This document shows positions 11,556-22,379 of a stretch of DNA of 64,000 nucleotides, one piece after another. Made by a program: the position numbers and the translations under genes. The stretch is from Vibrio inusitatus (lineage in GTDB: Bacteria; Pseudomonadota; Gammaproteobacteria; Enterobacterales; Vibrionaceae). Positions within the stretch are counted from its first letter, which is position 1. Each line of letters begins with the position of its first letter. The stretch spans positions 1-64,000 of the forward strand of contig AP024878.1 in the NCBI GenBank assembly GCA_024346935.1. The letters are read 5' to 3'. The notes beneath the pieces are model-generated. The model did not search any database. It was not told where the DNA came from and saw nothing but the letters and a program-made list of their open reading frames with translations.

Positions 11556-13637
11556 TTATTTCTGAAGAACAGAAATATCAGCAATCTGCAAGAACAGGTT
11601 ACGCAGCTTATTCAGTAGCGTTAAGCGATTCTTTTTTAATGCTTCGTCATCGGCCATAACCATAACGTTATCGAAGAAGGCATCAACAGGTTCACGAAGA
11701 TCTGCAAGCTTGCTTAGGGCTTGTTGGTAGTTACCCGTTGCAAATGCAGGCTCTAGTGCTTCAGCCATAACTTCAACATTTTCCGCTAGTGCTTTCTCTG
11801 CATCTTCTTGTAGAAGCGCAAGATCGATCTCTTCAGCTAGCTCACCATCGAATTTAGCTAGGATATTACCCACACGCTTGTTCGCTGCCGCTAGTGCCTC
11901 TGCCGCTTCAAGTTCACGGAAGTGAGATACGGCTTTAACACGCTGATCGAAATCAGCTGGCTTAGTAGGGCGACGAGCCAGTACCGCTTGGATGATATCA
12001 ATGCTGAAGCCAGCATCTTGATACCATGCACGGAAACGACCTAGCATGAAATCGATTACATCTTGCTCAACGTTGTCATTAGTTAGCTTGGTACCAAACT
12101 GAATTTTAGCTTCGCGAATAAGGTCAACAAGGTCTAGGTTGTAGCCATTTTCTACGATGATACGCAATACACCTAGCGACGCACGACGCAGTGCAAATGG
12201 GTCAGAACCCTTAGGTGCTTGACCAATACCGAAGATACCTACAATAGTATCCAGCTTGTCGGCCATAGCGACTGCTGAAGAAATACCAGTGCTCGGTAGG
12301 TCGTCACCCGCAAAGCGAGGCATGTACTGCTCGTAAAGAGCCAGTGCTACTTGCTCATCTTCACCGTCATGAGTTGCATAGTGCATGCCCATTACACCTT
12401 GGGTATCGGTAAACTCGAATACCATAGAGGTCATAAGGTCACATTTCGCCAGTAGGCCAGCACGTGTTGCTTTCTCAACATCAGCATCAATTTGCTTAGC
12501 AATGTATCCTGCTAGCGCTGTGATACGGTCTGTTTTGTCTTTGATAGTACCTAGCTGCTTTTGGAATACTGCTTGCTCTAGCTCAGGAAGACGGTCGATC
12601 AACGGACGCTTACGGTCAGTGTTGAAGAAAAACTCAGCGTCAGCTAGGCGAGGACGTACAACCTTTTCGTTACCTTCGATAACGTGGCGAGGTTCTTTTG
12701 ATTCGATGTTAGAAACAAAGATAAAGTTTGGTAGAAGCTTCTTGTTTTCATCGCCTTCTCCAGATGAATAGACGGGGAAGTACTTTTGGTCACCTTTCAT
12801 GGTGTAAACCAAAGCTTCAGAAGGTACCTTTAGGAATTCTTCTTCAAACTTCGCAGTCAGTACAACCGGCCACTCAACTAGAGACGTCACTTCTTCTACT
12901 AGGTCATCTTCTAGGTCAGCAATACCGCCAACAGCTGCCGCAGCTTTTTGAGAATCAGCTAGGATGATGGCTTTACGTGCATCGTAATCAGCCATTACTT
13001 TACCGCGCTCTTCCAGAATCGTAGGGTATTGCTCTGCCGAGTCGATAGTGAACTCTTGCTCACCCATGAAGCGGTGGCCGCGAATAGTGCGATCGGAGGC
13101 TACGCCAAGAATCTCACCATTAATAAGCTCGCTACCCATCAACATAGTCAGAGTTTTTACTGGACGAATAAACTGAGTGGTTTTGTCACCCCAGCGCATT
13201 GGTTTGGCGATAGGTAAGTTGGCCAGTGCTTTAGCCGCAAGGTTCACAACGATATCGGTTGTTGCTTGGCCTTTTACTTCCTGCTTACACAGTAGCCATT
13301 CACCTTTGTCTGTTTTAAGGCGCTCAGCTTGGTCAACGGTAATACCATTGCCGCGAGCCCAGCCTTGTGCTGCTTTCGTTGCGTTGCCTTCAGCGTCGAA
13401 TGCTACAGAGATTGCAGGGCCGCGTTTTTCTACCACTTTGTCAGCTTGACCTTCAGCTAGAGCTGAAACCCTAAGTGCTAGGCGACGAGGAGCTGCGTAC
13501 CACTTAATGCCTTCGTGAGTCAGACTTGCGTCTTTAAGCTCAGCTTCGAAGTTTGCAGAAAATGCTTCAGCAAGAGTACGAAGCTGTGTTGGTGGTAGCT
13601 CTTCGGTACCCAATTCAATTAGAAATTCTTTTGCCAT
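11556..13637 (-). CDS. glyS: Glycyl-tRNA synthetase beta subunit
   Basis: The 693-residue beta chain of the bacterial alpha2beta2 GlyRS, which carries the tRNA-recognition regions and pairs with catalytic GlyQ. It starts [19 protein letters not shown], the diagnostic N-terminus, and includes an HD-like middle region and a C-terminal anticodon-binding helical domain ([26 protein letters not shown]). It lies 2 bases after glyQ, so the two are translationally coupled. Length is within the family range. Confidence 0.98.
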   Translation of the reverse strand: MAKEFLIELGTEELPPTQLRTLAEAFSANFEAELKDASLTHEGIKWYAAPRRLALRVSALAEGQADKVVEKRGPAISVAFDAEGNATKAAQGWARGNGITVDQAERLKTDKGEWLLCKQEVKGQATTDIVVNLAAKALANLPIAKPMRWGDKTTQFIRPVKTLTMLMGSELINGEILGVASDRTIRGHRFMGEQEFTIDSAEQYPTILEERGKVMADYDARKAIILADSQKAAAAVGGIADLEDDLVEEVTSLVEWPVVLTAKFEEEFLKVPSEALVYTMKGDQKYFPVYSSGEGDENKKLLPNFIFVSNIESKEPRHVIEGNEKVVRPRLADAEFFFNTDRKRPLIDRLPELEQAVFQKQLGTIKDKTDRITALAGYIAKQIDADVEKATRAGLLAKCDLMTSMVFEFTDTQGVMGMHYATHDGEDEQVALALYEQYMPRFAGDDLPSTGISSAVAMADKLDTIVGIFGIGQAPKGSDPFALRRASLGVLRIIVENGYNLDLVDLIREAKIQFGTKLTNDNVEQDVIDFMLGRFRAWYQDAGFSIDIIQAVLARRPTKPADFDQRVKAVSHFRELEAAEALAAANKRVGNILAKFDGELAEEIDLALLQEDAEKALAENVEVMAEALEPAFATGNYQQALSKLADLREPVDAFFDNVMVMADDEALKKNRLTLLNKLRNLFLQIADISVLQK

Positions 13638-13639
13638 GA

Positions 13640-14563
13640 TTACTTTTCCTCACCTTGTTTCTTGCACATTGGGAAGCCAAGTGCTTCACGCGATGCATAG
13701 TATGCTTCTGCAACTGCTTTCGTTAGGTTGCGGATACGGAGGATGTAGCGTTGGCGCTCTGTTACAGAGATCGCTTTGCGAGCATCAAGAATGTTGAATG
13801 CGTGGCCCGCTTTTAGAATACGCTCATAAGCAGGAAGCGGTAATGGCTTCTCCAGCTCTAGGAGTTCTTTACACTCTTTTTCACACTGGTCGAAGAAGGT
13901 GAACAGGAAATCAACATCAGCGTGTTCGAAGTTGTAAGTCGATTGCTCTACTTCATTTTGGTGAAAAATATCACCGTAAGTTACGTTAGAGCCATCAGCC
14001 GCAACGTTCCATACTAGGTCATATACAGAATCAACTTCTTGGATGTACATTGCTAGACGTTCGATACCGTAAGTGATTTCACCTGTTACTGGCTTACACT
14101 CAAGACCACCGACTTGCTGGAAGTACGTAAACTGAGTTACTTCCATGCCGTTTAGCCAAACTTCCCAGCCAAGACCCCAAGCACCTAGTGTTGGGTTTTC
14201 CCAGTTGTCTTCTACGAAACGAATATCGTGAACTAATGGATCGATACCAAGTACTTCAAGCGAGCCAAGGTACAACTCCTGAATATTATCTGGAGAAGGC
14301 TTAAGAGCTACTTGGAATTGATAGTAGTGCTGCAGGCGGTTTGGGTTCTCACCATAGCGTCCATCAGTTGGACGACGAGATGGCTGAACGTATGCCGTAG
14401 ACATTGGCTCAGGGCCAAGTGCACGCAGACATGTCATTGGGTGAGAGGTGCCAGCACCTACTTCCATATCTAACGGTTGAACAATGGTACAACCGTTTTG
14501 AGCCCAATAATCCTGCAGCGCGAGGATCATTCCCTGGAAGGTTTTGATATCGTATTTTTGCAT
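13640..14563 (-). CDS. glyQ: Glycyl-tRNA synthetase alpha subunit
   Basis: Class II aminoacyl-tRNA synthetase catalytic chain that activates glycine. Motifs include [39 protein letters not shown] and [16 protein letters not shown]. The reading frame is open 30 codons further upstream, but the family N-terminus [20 protein letters not shown] aligns exactly with E. coli GlyQ, so the start is placed at 14563 (307 residues). It heads the glyQS operon. Confidence 0.97.
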   Translation of the reverse strand: MQKYDIKTFQGMILALQDYWAQNGCTIVQPLDMEVGAGTSHPMTCLRALGPEPMSTAYVQPSRRPTDGRYGENPNRLQHYYQFQVALKPSPDNIQELYLGSLEVLGIDPLVHDIRFVEDNWENPTLGAWGLGWEVWLNGMEVTQFTYFQQVGGLECKPVTGEITYGIERLAMYIQEVDSVYDLVWNVAADGSNVTYGDIFHQNEVEQSTYNFEHADVDFLFTFFDQCEKECKELLELEKPLPLPAYERILKAGHAFNILDARKAISVTERQRYILRIRNLTKAVAEAYYASREALGFPMCKKQGEEK

Positions 14564-14758
14564 AGTCGTTTCGCGCGATTCTTTTGTCTGAAAATGAAAT
14601 AACTTCAAATTATACCCATGAATTGCGATGGGGAGTAGCGAAAAAAGCATCAATACTCAGTTCAGAAGGGCTTTAACGGCAAGAAGGTGGCTTATCTTGC
14701 TCTTTAGAGTGGGAATTGGCGCTTGATTCTGACCTAGTGGATGATTAAAATCGCACGC

Positions 14759-14934
14759 ATCTTTGGGGAGTAGCTTACCGTGGCAACCAATTGCTCGGTT
14801 CGTCCGTCAACATAATTGATGCAAAATCATCATGGCGTTCGAGACACTTTGTTTAGCAAGACCTTAGATAAGAATCATGAACCTTGGTGGGGGAGTGAGG
14901 CTTATCTATTGTTTGTTATCCCCCGCCTCTTGAG
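14759..14934 (+). promoter_or_regulatory. yybP-ykoY manganese riboswitch with expression platform
   Basis: GGGGAGTAGC at 14765-14774 is the signature loop of the yybP-ykoY Mn2+ aptamer, and GCAAGACC near 14856 gives the matching 3' side. P1 can form between ATCTTTGG (14759-14766) and CCTTAGAT (14862-14869). The P1 3' strand overlaps GATAAG (14867-14872), which can instead pair with CTTATC (14901-14906). A 9-bp stem, GGTGGGGGA/TCCCCCGCC (14886-14894 with 14919-14927), ends 5 bases before the mneA ribosome site. These alternatives suggest Mn-dependent switching. No poly-U follows, so translational control is more likely. Confidence 0.88.
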
Positions 14935-14942
14935 AGAATCTT

Positions 14943-15497
14943 TTGAGCGTACTAGCCATTTCTATCACCACCGTTGCTTTGGCGGAAATTGGTGATAAAA
15001 CCCAACTTTTATCCCTTCTTTTGGCAAGCCGCTATCGCAAGCCTTTGCCTATCATTGCCGCCATTTTTCTAGCCACCATTGCTAATCACACGGTAGCTGC
15101 TTGGTTGGGAGTATTAGTTTCTGACTTATTGAGTCCAGCGGTCTTGAAGTGGGTTGTTGTCGTAAGCTTCATTGCAATGGCGTTATGGGTGCTAATCCCA
15201 GATAAATTGGATGAAGACGAATCCATCTCTAATCGAGGTCCTTTTGTTGCCAGCTTCATTGCTTTTTTTATCGCTGAGATTGGCGATAAAACACAGATAG
15301 CAACGTCAATCTTAGGTGCACAATATGCAGATGCGTTGATGATGGTGGTATTGGGCACGACGATAGGGATGTTACTTGCGAATGTGCCGATTGTGATTAT
15401 TGGTAAATTGTCGGCAGAGCGTTTGCCATTGGCAATGATTAGAAAGGTAACCGCTGCACTATTCGCAATACTTGCGGTAAGCGCAGCCATTTACTAG
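14943..15497 (+). CDS. mneA: Manganese exporter MneA (GDT1/TMEM165/UPF0016 family)
   Basis: Inner-membrane cation exporter of 184 residues with two copies of the family signature E-x-G-D-K-(T/S): AEIGDKTQLLSLLLA in the first half and AEIGDKTQIATSILGA in the second. About six membrane segments form an inverted-repeat architecture. The start is TTG, preceded by GAGAG at 14932-14936. The Mn riboswitch upstream fits a manganese efflux role, known for the V. cholerae homologue as I recall. It lies downstream of the divergent glyQS operon, with the convergent tusA beyond it. Confidence 0.92.
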   Translation: MSVLAISITTVALAEIGDKTQLLSLLLASRYRKPLPIIAAIFLATIANHTVAAWLGVLVSDLLSPAVLKWVVVVSFIAMALWVLIPDKLDEDESISNRGPFVASFIAFFIAEIGDKTQIATSILGAQYADALMMVVLGTTIGMLLANVPIVIIGKLSAERLPLAMIRKVTAALFAILAVSAAIY

Positions 15498-15507
15498 AGA
15501 GATGAGA

Positions 15508-15756
15508 TTAAGCCAGCCCTTTTTTGATTAGGTATTGAAATGGGGCTGTATCAGTTTTTTCAGCGATTAGCTGATGATCCATGAAGCGACAGAAACTTGG
15601 AATATCACGTACTGTAGATGGGTCGTCTGCTCTTACGAGTAATACTTCGCCATCTTGCATGTTACGAATGGTTTTTCTTACCATCATAACGGGCTCTGGG
15701 CAGCGTAAACCTTCTGCTTCTAGGATGTGATTTGCAACTTCTGGATTAAACGACAT
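15508..15756 (-). CDS. tusA: Sulfur carrier protein TusA
   Basis: An 82-residue persulfide carrier that takes sulfur from IscS and passes it to TusBCD for 2-thiouridine formation on tRNA. The active-site motif [17 protein letters not shown] contains the persulfide cysteine. A TTG 15 bases upstream is in frame, but it overlaps the GAGAGGAAA ribosome site, so the ATG at 15756 (MSFNPEV) is preferred. Convergent with mneA, 10 bases between stops. Confidence 0.96.
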   Translation of the reverse strand: MSFNPEVANHILEAEGLRCPEPVMMVRKTIRNMQDGEVLLVRADDPSTVRDIPSFCRFMDHQLIAEKTDTAPFQYLIKKGLA

Positions 15757-15928
15757 AGTTTCCTCTCCCAAAAAATGAGATCGCGATCATACTCGAGTAT
15801 AAAAAATATTCAATATCAACTTGGCAATCTTCAGTTCAAGGTGTATTGTTAATTTAACTTAAATTTAACAACTTGATAACAGTCAGGTTGGACAGATATT
15901 CCGATACTATCCCTTTTTCTTGGGCTTC

Positions 15929-15954
15929 CCCGCACTCCGATGCGGGATTTTTTT
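15929..15954 (+). terminator. Orphan Rho-independent terminator
   Basis: CCCGCA, CTCCGA loop, TGCGGG, then ATTTTTTT: a textbook terminator on the plus strand. No plus-strand gene ends upstream (mneA stops 430 bases earlier, with tusA antiparallel between). A weak promoter-like pair, TTGATA near 15872 and GATATT 16 bases later, would give a transcript of about 50 bases. It may end a small RNA; see findings. Confidence 0.75.
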
Positions 15955-16052
15955 GTCTAAAATTCAGTACCCTACCCAAATTGGTTATTTGTAACTACGA
16001 ATTCAGTTAACTGATACTATAAACAATAAGCTTTGTTGGTGTTTGAGGTTAC

Positions 16053-16994
16053 ATGGAACTAGAAGATATTTATCGCAGAGATCTTAATCTATTTATAGCC
16101 TTACGGGTTTTGGTAGAAGAGGGAAGTGTGAGTCGAGCCGCCCTCAGGCTTAATCTCAGCCAGTCGGCGATGAGCCGCGTATTAGGGCGACTAAGAGAGT
16201 TGCTAAATGATCCATTGTTTACTCGCAATGGGCAAAACCTAATAGCCACAGAAAAAGCGTTATTGATCAATGAGCAGATTCAGTTCCCGCTAGAAGCGAT
16301 AAGAGATTTGCTCACTCCTACAGACTTTAATCCCTCAAAGTGCACACAACGCTTTGTAGTGGCTACAACTGACTATGCAATGCAAACTATACTGCCGTTT
16401 GCTCTGCCTAAGATCTATGAAGAAGCGCCGAATATCTCTTTGGACTTTCAGCCACTGCAGCACGACAACATCTACCATCAATTAACAGCAGAAAGAGCTG
16501 ATATGGCCATCTGCCGACCTGTTTCAGAAATAACACCTTTACGTAGAGAGGTACTTGGTAAAGTTGGAGTTACCTGCCTGCTATCAAAGCATCACCCTTT
16601 ATCGGACAAACCTCTGAATATTAGTGATTTTTTGACATTACCTCACGCTATGATAGCGATAAGTGATGGTGTTAAGTCTTTGATTGATGAGAGTTTGAAG
16701 CCTCATGGCTCAATGAATTTGATAATGCGTGCATATCACTTGGAGGCGGCATTAGCGATTGTGGATCGCCTACCTTTAGTGATTACCGTTCCTGCCGATT
16801 TAGCTTACCTGGTATCAGAAAGACATGACTTAGTGATCAAGCCGTTGCCATTTGAATTCATTCCATTCGATTATTCTCTTATCTGGCATTCGAGATGCGA
16901 TACCTCTCCAGCGCAAAAGTGGCTAAGGGGAATACTGAAAAAGGAATGTGGAAGGTTAATTGAAAAGAGGGTTATGGATTTAGGGTTGAAGTAA
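16053..16994 (+). CDS. LysR-family transcriptional regulator
   Basis: A 313-residue LTTR. The N-terminal winged helix (about 8-66) contains the family pattern LFIALRVLVEEGSVSRAA followed by LNLSQSAMSRVLGRLRELL and DPLFTRNGQNLIATEKA. The rest is a periplasmic-binding-protein-like effector domain. The nearest relatives by eye are NodD/LeuO-like LTTRs, but the inducer is unknown. The 3' neighbour acuI is convergent, not divergent, so the usual LTTR target arrangement is not present here. Confidence 0.9.
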   Translation: MELEDIYRRDLNLFIALRVLVEEGSVSRAALRLNLSQSAMSRVLGRLRELLNDPLFTRNGQNLIATEKALLINEQIQFPLEAIRDLLTPTDFNPSKCTQRFVVATTDYAMQTILPFALPKIYEEAPNISLDFQPLQHDNIYHQLTAERADMAICRPVSEITPLRREVLGKVGVTCLLSKHHPLSDKPLNISDFLTLPHAMIAISDGVKSLIDESLKPHGSMNLIMRAYHLEAALAIVDRLPLVITVPADLAYLVSERHDLVIKPLPFEFIPFDYSLIWHSRCDTSPAQKWLRGILKKECGRLIEKRVMDLGLK

Positions 16995-17019
16995 GCCAGT
17001 GAATTTCTTCACTGGCTTA
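16992..17019. terminator. Hairpin between convergent lysR and acuI
   Basis: TAAGCCAGTGAA pairs perfectly with TTCACTGGCTTA around a 4-base loop. It overlaps the LysR stop codon. The T-run is poor on both strands, so terminator efficiency is uncertain. Confidence 0.55.
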
Positions 17020-17040
17020 TAGAATGCTGCCCCCAGCAAT

Positions 17041-18024
17041 CTAATTTACTTTAATCACAACACGACCCGTAATTTGGCCATTGGTGATGTCATTAGCTGC
17101 TTGAATCGCATCTTCAAGGTTGATGAGCTTAGTTGCTTGCTCGAAATATGATGCAGGAAGCAGTTCCACTAAACGCTCCCAAGCTTGAATGCGTTTTTCT
17201 CTTGGGCACATTACTGAATCAACACCTTGTAAGCGCACATTACGCAAGATGAATGGCATAACTGATGTTGGAAGGTCGAAACCGCCAGCAAGACCACATG
17301 CTGCCACTACACCGTTGTAGTTAGTCTGCGCCAATACTTTTGCCAGCATATTGCTACCCACAGTATCTACTGCAGCGGCCCATACTTGACGCTCTAGTGG
17401 TTTTGCTGGTTCTGCAAATTCAGAACGTTCAACGATGCGAGAGGCACCTAGACTTGTGAGTAAATCACCGTTTTGAGACGCACGACCTGTTACTGCAGCA
17501 ACTGAATACCCAAGTTGGTTTAGTAGAGTTACGGCTACGCTACCTACACCACCACTAGCTCCGGTTACAAGCACTTCACCGTCTTCAGGTTTTACGCCAC
17601 CATCAACGATTGCTTGTACACAAAGCATTGCCGTGAAACCTGCAGTACCAACACTCATTGCTTGCTGACCTGATAAGCCATCTACTAGTGGTACTAGCCA
17701 ATCACCTTTTAGGCGAGCTTTCTCAGACATGCCACCCCAATGGTTTTCACCTACACCCCAGCCGGTTAAAACCACTTTGTCGCCAGCTTGGTAGCGTGCG
17801 TCTTCAGAAGTTGTCACCGTACCGACTAGATCGATACCAGGTACCATAGGGAAGTTACGAATGATTTTGCCTTTACCCGTAATCGCTAGACCGTCTTTGT
17901 AGTTAAGAGATGAGTAATCGACTGCGACTTCCACATCACCTTCTGGTAATTGTGATTCATCAACCAGCTCGATAGCAGCAAGGGTTTTTTTGTCTTCTTG
18001 GTTCAGAACAAGTGCTTTAAACAT
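17041..18024 (-). CDS. acuI: Acryloyl-CoA reductase / YhdH-type quinone oxidoreductase
   Basis: A zinc-free medium-chain dehydrogenase/reductase of 327 residues, very like E. coli YhdH and AcuI, which reduce acryloyl-CoA to propionyl-CoA with NADPH. Visible are YSSLNYKDGLAITGKGKIIR, GWGVGENHWGG, the nucleotide-binding VTGASGGVGSVAVTLLNQLGY and CGLAGGFDLPTSVMPFILR. A TTG 12 bases upstream is in frame, but TTGGAG is better read as the ribosome site, so the ATG at 18024 (MFKALVLNQ) is chosen. Acrylate detoxification, for example from DMSP, is possible; nothing else in the neighbourhood confirms it. Confidence 0.9.
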   Translation of the reverse strand: MFKALVLNQEDKKTLAAIELVDESQLPEGDVEVAVDYSSLNYKDGLAITGKGKIIRNFPMVPGIDLVGTVTTSEDARYQAGDKVVLTGWGVGENHWGGMSEKARLKGDWLVPLVDGLSGQQAMSVGTAGFTAMLCVQAIVDGGVKPEDGEVLVTGASGGVGSVAVTLLNQLGYSVAAVTGRASQNGDLLTSLGASRIVERSEFAEPAKPLERQVWAAAVDTVGSNMLAKVLAQTNYNGVVAACGLAGGFDLPTSVMPFILRNVRLQGVDSVMCPREKRIQAWERLVELLPASYFEQATKLINLEDAIQAANDITNGQITGRVVIKVN

Positions 18025-18160
18025 TAGTAACTCCAAAGGGTTAACGTTCTTGATTGCTGATAAGTGTAGAGAAGATTGGCAGATAAAAAAAATGATTTGT
18101 TATCATTATAACTATGCGTTTTGTGCATTAATTGCGATTAATTTATGATCTTCGTGATGG

Positions 18161-18188
18161 TGCGACTCTAGCGAATACTAGAGTCGCA
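18161..18188 (-). terminator. Hairpin downstream of fadA
   Basis: TGCGACTCTAG and CTAGAGTCGCA form a perfect 11-bp stem with a 6-base loop, 13 bases after the fadA stop. No T-run follows on the minus strand, so it may be an mRNA 3'-end stabiliser rather than a true terminator. Confidence 0.55.
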
Positions 18189-18201
18189 TACAGAGGCAGG
18201 A

Positions 18202-19368
<1,167 letters not shown>

Positions 19369-19385
19369 CTAATCCCTCTTATTGA

Positions 19386-21557
19386 TTACACGCTGGTGGC
19401 TTGTTGGTTTGCGTAAAAGCTATCGCCAGAACTGGCCATTGAGTAAAGTAGCTGTGGTGCTTTGTACAGTGGACCTAGCGATTGATACTGTTCACATAGT
19501 GTTAGATAGCTTTTGATGCCCAAGCTGTCTAGGTAGCGGAATACGCCTCCTCTAAATGGTGGGAATCCCAAGCCGTACACTAGAGCCATATCCGCTTCTT
19601 GTGGTGAGGCAATAATGTTTTCCTCAAGACACAGCACAACTTCGTTGATCATTGGAATCATCATACGATGAAGTACCTCTTCATCACTGAATTGCTTAGT
19701 GGGTGCGTTTAGTGTTGCTAAGTGCTCACTAACCTCAGGGTTGAAGGACTTCTTAGGCTTACCTTTTCTATCGGGGTGATATTCGTAGAAGCCAGCGCCA
19801 TTCTTTTGACCATAGCGTTTTTGCTCAAATAGAACATCAATCACATCAGTACCTTGCTTTGCCATTCGCTCTGGAAATCCTTGAGCCATTACTTGCTGAG
19901 CATGATGCGCCGTATCTAGTCCAACAACGTCGAGCAAATAGGCGGGTCCCATTGGCCAACCAAATTTACGCTCCATTACTTTATCGACATGCTGAAAGTC
20001 AGCACCATCGTTGACTAACTGGCTAAATCCGTTGAAATATGGGAATAGAACGCGGTTTACAAAGAACCCAGGACAATCATTGACCACTATGGGTGATTTA
20101 CCCATTTTGGCGGCATAAGCCACAACACGATTAATAGTTTCGTCTGAGGTTTTCTCCCCACGAATAATTTCCACCAGAGGCATTCTATGTACAGGATTAA
20201 AGAAGTGCATGCCGCAGAAATTTTCTGGGCGTTCCAATGATTTCGCTAGAAGGTTGATAGGAATGGTGCTGGTGTTAGAGGTAATTACCGCGTCTGTACT
20301 TGCGTGTTGTTCGACCTCAGCCAATACACTTGCTTTGACTTTAGGATTTTCAACAACCGCTTCAATAATGACATCAGCTTGCTCAATACCTGCGTAGTGA
20401 AGGCTCGGTGTAATAGAGGTGAGAACCCTAGCCACTTTATCAGGTTTAATGCGCCCTCGTTGTAGACGACTGTTTAGCAATTTTGAGGCTTCATCCAAGC
20501 CCAGATCTAAAGAGGGTTGTGCAATATCCTTCATTAATACAGGAACCCCTTTGAGTGCGGATTGGTAGGCGATACCGCCCCCCATAATGCCTGCACCAAG
20601 TACGCCTGCTCGCTCCGTGGATTTGTTTGAAGCTTTAGCGGCTTTTTTAGCGAGCCCCTTTATATATTGGTCATTAAGGAATAACCCTACTAGTGAGGTC
20701 GCGACTTCTGTTTGAGTCAGAGCAATGAAGTTTTCTCTTTCTATATTGAGCGCCTCATCACGAGCAAATCTAGCTGCGTTTTCAATGGTTTTAACCGCCA
20801 TCATCGGTGCGGGATAGTGAGGGCCAGCTTTTTGAGCAACGAGGCCTTTGGCTGTTGTAAAGCTCATCATGGCTTCTAGTTTTCCTAAGCCTAGTGCTGA
20901 GGTTTTTTGTTTGCGACGAGCTTGCCAATCGATGGCGCCACAATTGGCGTCATGTATAAGCGAAACAGCTGAATCAAATAGCTTATCGGTATCTACAATG
21001 GCATCGATTAAACCAATTTTGAGTAATTCTTCTGCTCGCTTTGAGCTTCCAGCAGTAATGATTTCCATTGCACTGTCAGCACCAATGAGACGTGGCAGTC
21101 GAACGGTTCCACCAAAACCTGGCATTATGCCTAGCTTGGTTTCCGGTAAACCAATGTTGGCAGTCTTATCTGCTAAGCGAAAATCGGTAGCTAAGATAGC
21201 TTCACAACCACCACCAAGAGCATGCCCTTTAATGATAGAAATGGTTGGAACGGGTAAGTCTTCAAGGTTATTAAAGATGGAATTAGCGAACTGCAGCCAC
21301 TGGCCTAATTCTTCTTTGGGTTTAGCAAAAAGTCCCAGAAACTCTGTAATGTCGGCACCAACGATAAAGGTGTCTTTATCGCTCGTAACAATTACACCCT
21401 TGAGGTCTTGATGTTGTTGTAGTGATTTAATGCCAATATCAAGAGATTCTAGTGTTTTAAGGTCGAGTTTATTGACGGAGTTCGCCCCACTAAAGCATAT
21501 TTCTGCTATGCCATCTTGATGTTGTTTGACCGTGAGGGTCTCTGCTTGATAGATCAT
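19386..21557 (-). CDS. fadB: Fatty-acid oxidation complex alpha subunit FadB
   Basis: Multifunctional 723-residue protein: N-terminal crotonase domain (enoyl-CoA hydratase/isomerase; [19 protein letters not shown]) and C-terminal 3-hydroxyacyl-CoA dehydrogenase ([17 protein letters not shown] for NAD, then [14 protein letters not shown]). Length is close to E. coli FadB (729). Upstream lies a FadR-like operator. In enteric genomes pepQ sits between fadB and yigZ; here it is absent. Confidence 0.98.
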   Translation of the reverse strand: MIYQAETLTVKQHQDGIAEICFSGANSVNKLDLKTLESLDIGIKSLQQHQDLKGVIVTSDKDTFIVGADITEFLGLFAKPKEELGQWLQFANSIFNNLEDLPVPTISIIKGHALGGGCEAILATDFRLADKTANIGLPETKLGIMPGFGGTVRLPRLIGADSAMEIITAGSSKRAEELLKIGLIDAIVDTDKLFDSAVSLIHDANCGAIDWQARRKQKTSALGLGKLEAMMSFTTAKGLVAQKAGPHYPAPMMAVKTIENAARFARDEALNIERENFIALTQTEVATSLVGLFLNDQYIKGLAKKAAKASNKSTERAGVLGAGIMGGGIAYQSALKGVPVLMKDIAQPSLDLGLDEASKLLNSRLQRGRIKPDKVARVLTSITPSLHYAGIEQADVIIEAVVENPKVKASVLAEVEQHASTDAVITSNTSTIPINLLAKSLERPENFCGMHFFNPVHRMPLVEIIRGEKTSDETINRVVAYAAKMGKSPIVVNDCPGFFVNRVLFPYFNGFSQLVNDGADFQHVDKVMERKFGWPMGPAYLLDVVGLDTAHHAQQVMAQGFPERMAKQGTDVIDVLFEQKRYGQKNGAGFYEYHPDRKGKPKKSFNPEVSEHLATLNAPTKQFSDEEVLHRMMIPMINEVVLCLEENIIASPQEADMALVYGLGFPPFRGGVFRYLDSLGIKSYLTLCEQYQSLGPLYKAPQLLYSMASSGDSFYANQQATSV

Positions 21558-21602
21558 CCGTGTTCTCCATGAGTCGGGTCAGCCTTAAAGGCGAGCTAAA
21601 GA

Positions 21603-21619
21603 TCGTGGTAAGACCAGTT
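21603..21619 (-). promoter_or_regulatory. FadR-like operator of fadBA
   Basis: TCGTGGTAAGACCAGTT matches the FadR consensus AACTGGTCnGACCAGTT at about 12 of 17 positions, with a near-perfect right half (GACCAGTT). On the minus strand it follows a TATTAT -10-like hexamer by a few bases, the position of FadR at E. coli fadBA. Long-chain acyl-CoA would relieve repression. FadR itself is not in the window. Confidence 0.6.
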
Positions 21620-21754
21620 AAGTTTGACCATATAATAAGCAAAATTCAATACATTTGTTCAACAAGTCATTAACAATCGTTACTCCGGTCACTATTAATC
21701 GAAATGCGTTCTCGTGATAAACTAATAGGATTACCTAAACAAAACATAGATCTA

Positions 21755-22372
21755 ATGAACGCCTCTCCTTATCTAATACCCGCAAAATCAACGATTTTTG
21801 AAGAAGAGATCAAGAAGAGCCAGTTTATTACCTACTTGGCTCACACTCCGTCTATAGAACAAGCCAAAGCATTTGTGGATGAAATAAAGGCGAAACATAA
21901 TGACGCGAGACACAACTGCTGGGGATTCGTTGCTGGTCGCCCTGAAGACTCAATGAAGTGGGGATTTAGCGATGATGGCGAACCTTCTGGTACAGCAGGG
22001 AAACCTATACTGGCTCAGTTAACTGGCTCGGGAGTAGGTGAGCTCACTGCAGTAGTGACTCGTTACTATGGTGGTATTCGGTTAGGGACTGGTGGGCTTG
22101 TTAAAGCCTACGGTGGAGGGGTTCAACAAGCCCTTAAACTACTTGAGACAATTGAAAAGAAAATCACAACTCAGTTAATAGTAGAGGTTGATTACTCTCT
22201 CATATCATTAACTCAGTCTATTATGGCGCAGTATGAGGCAGTGGAAATATCAGCCTCTTACGATATCAAGGCTAAACTGATTGTGGAGATTGAAGTCCTT
22301 AACGAAAGTGACTTTATCCAAACCATGACTAACAAAACAGGGGCGAAAGCCTTAGTTTCAAGGATGAGCTAA
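21755..22372 (+). CDS. yigZ: YigZ/IMPACT-family protein
   Basis: A 205-residue protein of the UPF0029/IMPACT family. The N-terminal domain has FEEEIKKSQFITYLAHT, HNCWGFVAG, FSDDGEPSGTAGKPIL and VVTRYYGGIRLGTGGLVKAYG; a small ferredoxin-like C-terminal domain follows. The molecular role is unclear, with links to translation or nucleic-acid binding. The frame is open 17 codons further upstream, but MNASPYLIPA at 21755 matches the family start better. It is followed by trkH after 7 bases, as in E. coli. Confidence 0.9.
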   Translation: MNASPYLIPAKSTIFEEEIKKSQFITYLAHTPSIEQAKAFVDEIKAKHNDARHNCWGFVAGRPEDSMKWGFSDDGEPSGTAGKPILAQLTGSGVGELTAVVTRYYGGIRLGTGGLVKAYGGGVQQALKLLETIEKKITTQLIVEVDYSLISLTQSIMAQYEAVEISASYDIKAKLIVEIEVLNESDFIQTMTNKTGAKALVSRMS

Positions 22373-22379
22373 CCCAAGT

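Noticed and set aside
14564..14653. Thirty extra N-terminal residues for GlyQ
   Set aside because: Not present in the family; [11 protein letters not shown] aligns with E. coli GlyQ from its first residue.
20848..21411. 187-codon plus-strand frame inside fadB
   Set aside because: Antisense shadow of a clear FadB coding region.
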